Shown: one piece after another, positions 56,674 through 64,000 of the stretch
Layout: every line of letters starts with the position of its first letter
How positions within the stretch are numbered: the first letter of the stretch is position 1
Source: Nemertoderma westbladi
Lineage: Eukaryota > Xenacoelomorpha > Nemertodermatida > Nemertodermatidae
Length of the DNA stretch: 64,000 bases
Assembly: GCA_032718475.1 (NCBI GenBank)
Contig: JAUCBJ010003122.1
Span: forward strand, 1-64,000
Reading direction: 5' to 3'
Made by a program: the position numbers and the translations under genes
Notes under the pieces: model-generated
The model's input: only the letters and a program-made list of their open reading frames with translations
Told to the model about the DNA's origin: nothing
Databases searched by the model: none

Positions 56674-57972
56674 AATAGGATAAAGAATTTGGTTAGTTTC
56701 AGTTTAAGAGGATAATAATTCGGTTAGTTTCAGTTTAATAGGATAAATAATTTTGTTGGTTTCAGTTTAAGAGGATAAAGAATTTGGTTAGTTTCAGTTT
56801 AAGAGGATAAGGAATTCGGTTAGTTTCAGTTTAAGAGGATAAATAATTTGGTTAGTTTCAGTTTAAGAGGATAATAATTCGGTTAGTTTCAGTTTAAGAG
56901 GATAAATAATTTGTTTTGTTTCAGTTTAAGAGGATAAGGAATTCGGTTAGTTTCAGTTTAATAGGATAAATAATTTTGTTGGTTTTAGTTTAATGGGATA
57001 AATAATTTTGTTGGTTTCAGTTTAAGAGGATAAAGAATTGGGTTAGTTTCAGTTTAAGAGGATAAGGAATTTGGTTAGTTTCAGTTTAAGAGGATAATAA
57101 TTCGCTTAGTTTCAGTGTAAGAGGATAAATAATTTGTTTAGTTTCAGTTTAATAGGATAAATAATTTTGTTGGTTTCAGTTTAAGAGGATAAAGAATTTG
57201 GTTAGTTTCAGTTTAAGGAGATAAAGAATTTGGTTAGTTTCAGTTTAAGAGGATAATAATTCGCTTAGTTTCAGTGTAAGAGGATAAATAATTTGTTTAG
57301 TTTCAGTTTAATAGGATAAATAATTTTGTTGGTTTCAGTTTAAGAGGATAAGGAATTCGGTTAGTTTCAGTTTAATAGGATAAATAATTTTGTTGGTTTT
57401 AGTTTAATAGGATAAATAATTTTGTTGGTTTCAGTTTAAGAGGATAAATAATTTGTTTAGTTTCAGTTTAAGAGGATAAGGAATTTGGTTAGTTTCAGTT
57501 TAATAGGATAAATAATTTTCTTGGTTTCAGTTTAATAGGATAAATAATTTTGTTGGTTTCAGTTTAAGAGGATAAAGAATTTGTTAGTTTCAGTTTAAGA
57601 GGATAATAATTTGGTTAGTTTCAGTTTAAAAGGATAATAATTCGGTTAGTTTCAGTTAAGAGGATAAATAATTTGTTTAGCTTCAGTTTAAGAGGATAAG
57701 GAATTCGGTTAGTTTCAGTTTAATAGGATAAAAAATTTGGTTAGTTTCAGTTTAAGAGGATAATAATTCAGTTAGTTTCAGTTTAAGAGGATAAATAATT
57801 TGTTTACTTTCAGTTTAAGAGGAGAAGGAATTCGGTTGGTTTCAGTTTAATAGGGTAAAGAATTTGGTTAGTTTCAGTTTAATAGGATAAATAATTTGGT
57901 TAGTTTCAGTTTAAGAGGATAAAGAATTTGGTTAGTTTCAGTTTAAGAGGATAAAGTATTGGGTGAGTTTTA
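56674..57972 (+). repeat. 32-bp minisatellite, right arm
   Basis: About 40 units continuing the array after the LTR element. They are more divergent than the central units (for example GTGTAAGAGG, TTGGTTTTAG, a 31-base unit with TTCAGTTAAG) and fade out near 57965. Exon 5 of LZTFL1 starts about 100 bp further on. Confidence 0.95.
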
Positions 57973-58070
57973 GTTTCAACTTTGGTTGGTAAATAACAAG
58001 ACGCCTTGTGTTTATATCATTATTAAGTGATGTACTGCGTCCACTGTAACTATTATCTAATCGTCCGCAG

Positions 58071-58228
58071 GTAAACAGGTATCCCAGGCTCGTCCGACGT
58101 ACCTTCAGCTAGACAAACTTCCCAACACACAACCCGGTGGACGAATGCAAAGCGAAATATCTCGACTGCAAACCCAGGCCCGAGAGACTTCCATAAAGCT
58201 AAAGGCAATTCTCGAAGATCCATCGCAG
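58071..58228 (+). CDS. LZTFL1: LZTFL1, exon 5
   Basis: The acceptor TCGTCCGCAG precedes 58071 and the donor GTAATA follows 58228. The first two bases complete the Gly codon begun 28.5 kb upstream, then KQVSQARPTYLQLDKLP follows. Later it reads EISRLQTQARETSIKLKAIL, matching the start of the family's coiled coil (LNKEILRLQEEN type). It ends in phase 0. Correct phase and colinearity across the array show the array lies inside a single intron of 28,474 bp. Confidence 0.85.
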
Positions 58229-58739
58229 GTAATATGAGAACTTTGTGTTTGTTTCGTACCGCAATTTGTTATAACATTCACTGACACGTATTTAATATAA
58301 ATATATATTCATGAATTAAAATTTGTGATATAGGCGGTACAGTGAACGAACGTGGTCGAAAAATGGGAGGAAAAGCGGTTATCGGATAAATTAATGTCCG
58401 AAGAAACAGTAAACAATGGATCATGTCCTTTTATTGTTAAAGTTTAGGGTGTCGTTTACAGCCAGCTTACTGCGAAAGTTAGGATGTTTCTGCCACGTTT
58501 ATACCCCCATAAAAAATAATTGTTTAGATGATAAATACGGTAATATTATATCTGATAGTGTATCATATGTGTTTAAATACACAACATGTGCCATGGAATC
58601 TTGATTCTTTTCGCTAACTGAGTTCCTAACCATTATTGTGCACAGATATTTAGTGGAGTGAGAGGGGGGGACTGAGTTGCTAACCATTGTGCACAGAATC
58701 GCGATTATTGTTAAAATGTAATTATAATACTACTACTAG
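58229..58739. other. sequence after LZTFL1 exon 5, no further exon seen
   Basis: Expected to be intron. No acceptor followed by a phase-0 coiled-coil exon could be found here. The word GAGTTGCTAACCATTGTGCACAG minus three bases occurs twice near 58620-58700. Confidence 0.4.
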
Positions 58740-61090
58740 GGTCTACTATAGAGGTACTACTACTACTAGGTCGAGCGAGCTCGGATTGTGGAAATGAGAT
58801 TCTCCATAGTTGTCGCAATTTCGTTTCTCCCAAGTTCAGTATCCCTTTCAAATTGATCTATATATGTTATGGCCAGTCGTCCACGACTACGCTTTCTATG
58901 AGTTGGTTGCCAGAGAAGTAGATCTGGTATGACCTCGTCTTTACTTCGCCAGCAGTGCCCACTGAATCTTAATCTGCGTTCACGGAGGGTGGTTGATTCA
59001 GGTGGTATTGTACCATAAAGCTCGGCGTTTGTCATGTGTTGTCTCCAGCTGATGTTTAGGGCTGCCCTTAGTAGTCTTGTGTAGCAACCATCAATACGTT
59101 GTTCAAGTGATTTAGTCAGTGTCCAGGTCTCACCCCCGTATAAAAATACACTTTCCACTGTGGCTCGAAAGAACTTAGTCTTCAGGTGCCTGGAGAGATC
59201 TGATTTCCAGATGGTATCCATTTTTGATAGAGCTACCCAAGCCTTTGCTTTCCTAACTTCAATGTCCTTTTTGCTACTCTCTATCCATGATCCAAGGTAC
59301 TGGAAGTCATCGACCTTCCTTAGTTGATTATTATCAATGGTTGTCAAGTTTCCATCAACATTAAAGGTCATGAATTCGGTCTTTGTAGCATTTATATGCA
59401 ATCCAACCTCCTTAGCAGCCCTCTCCACTTTATTTAGTAGAAGCTGTGCATCTGCAAGCGTATTAGAGAGCAGGGCGATGTCATCCGCAAAGTCGGTGTC
59501 TCTGACTGTAGTTGCCGGATATCTACTACTTCTGCGTTCTTGAAATCTTCAGATCTTCACCTTTTGTGGCCGTCCTCATTGCGTAATCCAGCACAATTAC
59601 AAATAGTAATGGTGCTAATGTGTCACCTTGCAGTACGCCAGCCAGGATTGAGAAAAACTCAGTTTCACCATCTGGTGAGAGTACCTGCGCTTCTGTGTCA
59701 CAATATAACAATCCAATGCTGCAACAATTACTTCTGGTATTCCATAAGCTCTTAGGATTTCAAGCATTTTACCTCTATGGATGGAGTCGAATGCCTTCTT
59801 GAAGTCCACAAAAGTTATGACTGCGGGGAGATTCTTTGACTTAATTCGTTCAATCAGTCTCCGTAGTGCAAGTATCTGAGCTATTGTTGATCTACTTGGT
59901 CGAAATCCGTTTTGGCTCTTACGCAGTAGTTTCTCTATGTGAGGCCTAATCCTATATAGAATCATTTTATTGTATATTTTGGCAGCTACCACAAGCAGAC
60001 AGATCCCACAATAGTTTGTTGGTATGCCGAGGTCTCCTTTCTTGGGGAGAGGCTTTAGTTGACCTTTAGTCCAAATTGGTGGTGGCTTTTCCCCTTTTAA
60101 CATCCGGTTGCAAACATTCAATAATGGTCTGTTTAGCACTCCGGTTTTCCATACCTCCGCTGGGATGTCATCTAATCCACTCGCTTTATTATTGGACATG
60201 CTTTTGATGCTTCTTTGGAGTTCGGCAGGTGTGAAGTCCCCTTCTATAGGTAGTGTCTTGTCATATATTTTCCTTGTAGGGCTGACCTCGATGTTTGGTG
60301 GCTGCCCAAGCAAGTTACTGAAGTGATTTTTCCACTTCCCAACACGTTCTTCAGGACTATCGGCTTTGAGGCGCCCCTTTGCACAACTTTTCCGACCAGA
60401 TACCTCATTTACAGTTTGCCAGCTAAGTCTTGATTGTTGCTGAATGTGAGCAGTTGTAATTGCTTTAGTTTTATCCTATATGTACTTTTCCTGGCTGATG
60501 TTGTAGGCCAATTTAAGATCGTCCTTAGCTTTCTCAACCTTGTTAATGTTTTCGGTTGTTGGTTGTTCGGTTTTAACTTTGTAGGCTATCATAAGATCTT
60601 CTCTCTTACAAGTAACCTCAGAGTTTTGCCATGGCACATACTGTTTTCGTTTGGGTTTCTGGGGGATATGCCTCTTAGCTGATTCCTTGTGGGCTGTTAT
60701 TATATTCTGGTATATTGAATTGGTGGATTGGTCTTCATCCATTGACTGAAGTTCTTCAAAGCGGTTTTTAACTTCTGCTGTATAAGCTTCCTTTACAGCA
60801 TTGTCAGTTCTGAGTTTCTCCCAGTCATATTTGATTTGCTTGCTTGTCCTGGGTTTGCTGGCTCTCAAACTGAGACTGATCTCTGCAGTCACAATTCTGT
60901 GGTCCGAACCAATTAGGTTGAACGAGCTGTATGCCTCACAGTTGATCATGCTGTTTCTCTACTTTTTGTTTATAAGGATGTAATCCAGTTGTGCTTTGGT
61001 TCCATTAGGGTATTGTGTTCGCGCTTTTAAGACCTTTGGCAGTTTAACCCGCCAAATCTATATGTCTTCTAGGTTATAAATCGACTTTAG
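58740..61090 (-). mobile_element. 5'-truncated, frameshifted LINE (RTE-like), antisense in or downstream of LZTFL1
   Basis: Reading leftwards from about 61090, there is the end of an APE endonuclease (QLDYILINKK and SDHRIV), a linker (60949-60476), and reverse transcriptase blocks in successive frames: GDFTPAELQ and NNKASGLDDIPAE, NYCGICLL, NGFRPSRST, FVDFKKAFDSI (60313-59615), GVLQGDTLAPLLF (59711-59526), FADD at about 59490, then LHINATKTEF and the C-terminal region (59428-58766) with RFSGHC and RGRLAITYIDQFERD. At least three frame changes make it inactive. The 3' UTR is almost absent and ends in TAG repeats at 58766-58733. Short 3' UTR plus microsatellite tail and this C-terminus suggest an RTE-type element. 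Confidence 0.85.
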
Positions 61091-62301
61091 CCTATGACAA
61101 GTATTTGACACAAATAAATCCAACATTAGCCGAAGCCAGTCTATGCGCGACCATTCACCCGCTGGATATACCCGGGAGACTGGATTCGGATGCTTTAATT
61201 TGATTGCGGTGCAGGCCTACCGTACTATTCGATTGATCGTTAATATAATTCCTGACAAATATCATTCACTTTCGGGAGATATTAGCAGTTCCTTTAGGAC
61301 GTGGCGCTCTATCTATATAAACCGAGCTATGGCTTACACTAAACACAACGGAATGGATTATAAGTTACACATAAGGCGCATTCTTTAGGAGATGCTTTGT
61401 TACGCGGACAAGCACATACAGACTATTGCACACCGCTGCACACTGAATTGCCGATAGTCACTGATTTTAATCATATATAAAGAGAATAGCAACCGACATT
61501 TGTAGGGCCTATAAAATAGCATTCAATTCACTACAAACCACGATAATATAAGTCGCAATTGCTATATGTAGCCGGTCTCTCTAACCTTAGTGTATCAAGA
61601 AGATCGGGGTTTCTGATCGTTTATCGTTATTCTCCAAATAACAATATGTAAACGAATGATACATTTAATAACAAACAGCAAATAGCAGTAAATAATGTGC
61701 AATTACCGTAAATTACCGCAATTAAATAAAATTACCGCAATTAATGTACCGTTATGTGTTCTTAGTGTCTCGTACCGCTGTACCGTGCCGGTAACAGTTA
61801 TGTGTTCTTATAATTAAAGCCGTTCTAATGTTGGAATAATTCAGAATAATTCCATAGCCGATGTTCATGGCATCAGGAAAACCAACACACTGAACCCTGT
61901 GAGCTGTTGCAGGTAGCTTTCAACACAAAGAGGAAAAGCTCTCATTGGCAGAGTTCCAGTTTCTATAAGTTCCATGAATGTCTAAATGCCAAACCTCCAT
62001 AGCCTTTGCAGCCCATAGCCAACACAAGGCTAAATCGCTCTGATTGGTCGATCATTGTTCTGATTGGTTAATAGAACAGAACAAAGAGGCCATGCGTACA
62101 GCAAATCAGCCAACCAGCGGGCGGATTGTGCCACTAGAAGCAACAGTTTAGAGGATTTGAGCGAATGGGGGAAAACTGGATTACAAATGGAAAAGGCCAG
62201 TTATATCCCCAAAAGCTTTTACACCGCTCCCAGAAAATGGGATTTAATTATATAAAATATAAAAAATCACAGTTTCTAAAATATAAAAATACTCTAAACA
62301 G
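61091..62301. other. non-coding stretch
   Basis: No gene recognised. Two ATTGG (inverted CCAAT) boxes lie at about 62042 and 62062 (TCTGATTGGTCG, TCTGATTGGTTA), which could belong to an unseen promoter. ACCGTGCCGGTAACAG and other GC islands near 61770-61800 are isolated. Confidence 0.35.
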
Positions 62302-63834
62302 TTAGTCTTTCTTGCGCGGACGGCGTTTACGCAGTTTCTTGAGGCTAGCAAGAGTCCTTTTCTCTTTAGGGCGAGCCACTTTACTAGGAGGGCTATAACT
62401 CCTGGGTGAAGGGTGCAATACAATTGCATCAGAAGGTTTAAGGTTACGGTCGGTGTCTCGTCCATTTCGATATGCTTCTCCTCGAGCTGATTTTCCTCCG
62501 CTTGTCGTTGGATACGTTCGTCCAAAACTCTCGCAGAGAATAGGGTTGTCTAAGTTCGATATCTTCTTAAAGATTCTGGATTTCCCGATCGAACTGAGAT
62601 ATGGTTACTTTGTTTACCGCTTGGACTTGCTAGTGCAATTTACGTTTACCTGAACAAGCGTAAGTTCCTTTTCTGATCTTTGTAGAATAGCGTCTAACTC
62701 ATTTGGTACAACGCTCTCCGCCACTTTGGTGACAGGTTATATCGTGTTAAGCCGGGACGATGGTAAGGGTTAAACGGCGATATTAAATGTCCGCGTCCCA
62801 ATCCGGCTAGGTAGGATGGGCTAATATCTAGGAAGCCCACAACCGGGGTGCCACCGACTAATCGTTCAGGTAACACTAGATCTTTGAGTAGTGAGTACAG
62901 CTGGGGAGGATCCGTCATACTAATAGGATCAAGAGTCTGAGGTCTCACTAGGGAATGAGGAGATCTGATCGAGTATTCCGAAACTCTGATCATTGGTTTA
63001 TTTAAGGATCGTCTGAGTCGAACGAGCGTAGGTGATACATCGAACAAGTTTCGCTCGAAACTCCCGTAAATATAGCGAGTAAAACCGTGTTTAAAGCAAC
63101 GTCTCCGCGGATGTTTATGTCTTTCCGTTTGTTGGTTGGGTCTTGGGCATTCATCGCAACAATACCAAAAACGCACGTCTTGTAGGGGAAACGCGAGTGA
63201 TCTTTCTCCAGCTTACAATATTCCTCCATCCGTTCGAAGCTATCCGGTACAACAGGTAGCGGTCGATCGGCGGTTAGATACATCATAGTGGAATAGAGCC
63301 GTTTGAGTTCTACCATGCGGTCATGATGTATACCTTGAGGATATCGAGTTTCTAGATTCTGTTGACTGGTAATATCGAGATAGGTTTCTCTCAAGAATTC
63401 CAGGTATTTGGTGAAGTCGCTGCGTTTATCCGGCTCTTCAACATCTGCACTTTCGAGTCGGTTTCGAATAGAATTTTCGTGTTCGAGTCTCAGTTTATCG
63501 TTCCGCTTCCGCTGGGTATGATATTTAAATAAAACCATTTCCCTTTTGGTGTCTATATCGTTCGTATCGTGTAGGTCGATAGGATGACCAGTAGTTAAGA
63601 AGTCCATATACGTACCATTACGATGCGTATAGCGAGCGGTGAATTTTCTACAGTCCAATTCACGCGTAAGTTGCTTCCTGGGACATTGGCGGTTCGATAT
63701 AACGACCATCGTCCTCCGTAGTAGTTGGACCAGCGTCGCCGCGTATCAAGCTATCAACAAACGCTTGTAAAGGTAGAGTATATCGCTCCCTGATACCAAG
63801 ATCATCTTCTATCAACTCAATCATATCTGCTATA
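62302..63834 (-). pseudogene. frame-disrupted gene of unknown family, intronless
   Basis: From ATG at 63834 the minus strand reads MIELIEDDLGIRERYTLPL, shifts frame near 63655 into a long stretch (TARYTHRNGTYMDFLTTGHP onwards, to about 63185), shifts again near 63175 into one with YCCDECPRPNQ and the phrase FNPYHRPGLTRYNLSPKWRR (to 62700), and continues through further shifts and a stop near 62560 to DERIQRQAEENQLEEKHIEM and a basic tail ending KKD and TAA at 62302. The composition stays protein-like throughout, so about 510 residues were once encoded without introns. I do not recognise the family. The charged, Arg/Tyr/Pro-rich style recalls axonemal proteins, but that is a guess. A retrocopy in decay is the simplest reading; assembly errors are the alternative. 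Confidence 0.5.
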
Positions 63835-64000
63835 TAAGTTTATCCATATTATAATGAGTTTATATTTAGGCGAGCGGGCGTCGCTGCCTACCCCTCTCTG
63901 CCCCCGGACAGTGTGAGATCCTCAGCGCTGGTGTACTTTCGCCGATGTGCCTATCGCCAACGTCGTAGCTGCACAACGACTACAACAACCAGCACGAGTC
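63835..64000. other. window end, unassigned
   Basis: The GC content rises here and the sequence around CGAGCGGGCGTCGCTGCC could be the promoter side of the disrupted gene or the edge of another feature. Nothing specific can be supported. Confidence 0.3.

Noticed and set aside
29581-57972. Interstitial telomere or CRISPR array, because of regular units containing GGTTAG.
   Set aside because: Only one telomere-like hexamer occurs per 32-bp unit, there are no unique spacers, and the unit is explained by the exon 4 junction.
58321-58440. A further LZTFL1 exon after TTGTGATATAG.
   Set aside because: The frame required by phase 0 hits a stop after three codons and shows no coiled-coil sequence.
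1-64000. Bacterial operon or phage interpretation.
   Set aside because: Introns, TAF2, LZTFL1, LINEs and SINE-like sequence make this an animal genome; no ribosome-binding sites or operon spacing are present.

Overview
This is a 64-kb piece of an AT-rich animal nuclear genome. The evidence is GT-AG introns with conserved phases, a TAF2 homologue, an LZTFL1 homologue, two kinds of APE-type LINE, a Ty3/gypsy-type LTR element, MITE-like elements and tRNA-derived SINE-like sequence. Nothing looks bacterial. The mix of elements, a 2A-like NPGP motif in the LINE, and a strong excess of the word TAGGCCTA point to an invertebrate, probably marine. I cannot name the phylum from sequence alone.

Layout. 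1-4.5 kb: a frameshifted CR1/L2-type LINE on the plus strand. 4.5-9.6 kb: repeats, including a 34-bp tandem array, a decayed coding stretch on the minus strand, a 72-bp satellite, a foldback element and dispersed repeats. 9.66-24.5 kb: a five-exon plus-strand gene for a predicted secreted protein of about 318 aa that I do not recognise. Inside its 11-kb second intron, on the opposite strand, lies a complete TAF2 gene without introns (15.94-20.09 kb). Its C-terminus carries about 30 copies of a 10-residue Ser-Pro repeat. The same intron holds a TTAA-flanked piggyBac-like element (14.2-15.77 kb) and a clean MITE insertion at 10.5 kb.

26.2-58.2 kb: the first exons of an LZTFL1 homologue (plus strand). 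The intron between 29,596 and 58,071 contains about 23 kb of a 32-bp minisatellite. The repeat unit is the exon 3' end plus its own 5' splice site, so the array consists of hundreds of near-copies of that exon/intron junction. The array has higher-order structure. It holds two copies of one 710-bp TTAA transposon inside a recent 3.74-kb tandem duplication, and it is split by a 3.9-kb LTR retrotransposon (52.75-56.67 kb) with a 5-bp target duplication.

58.7-61.1 kb: a 5'-truncated, broken minus-strand LINE. 62.3-63.8 kb: a frame-disrupted minus-strand gene or pseudogene of unknown family. The rest of LZTFL1 lies beyond the window or was not found.

The host genes do not form an operon or pathway. 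TAF2 is a TFIID subunit, LZTFL1 is known to regulate BBSome traffic in cilia, and the third gene is a secreted orphan. The points of most interest are the splice-site-derived minisatellite and the repeat tail of TAF2.
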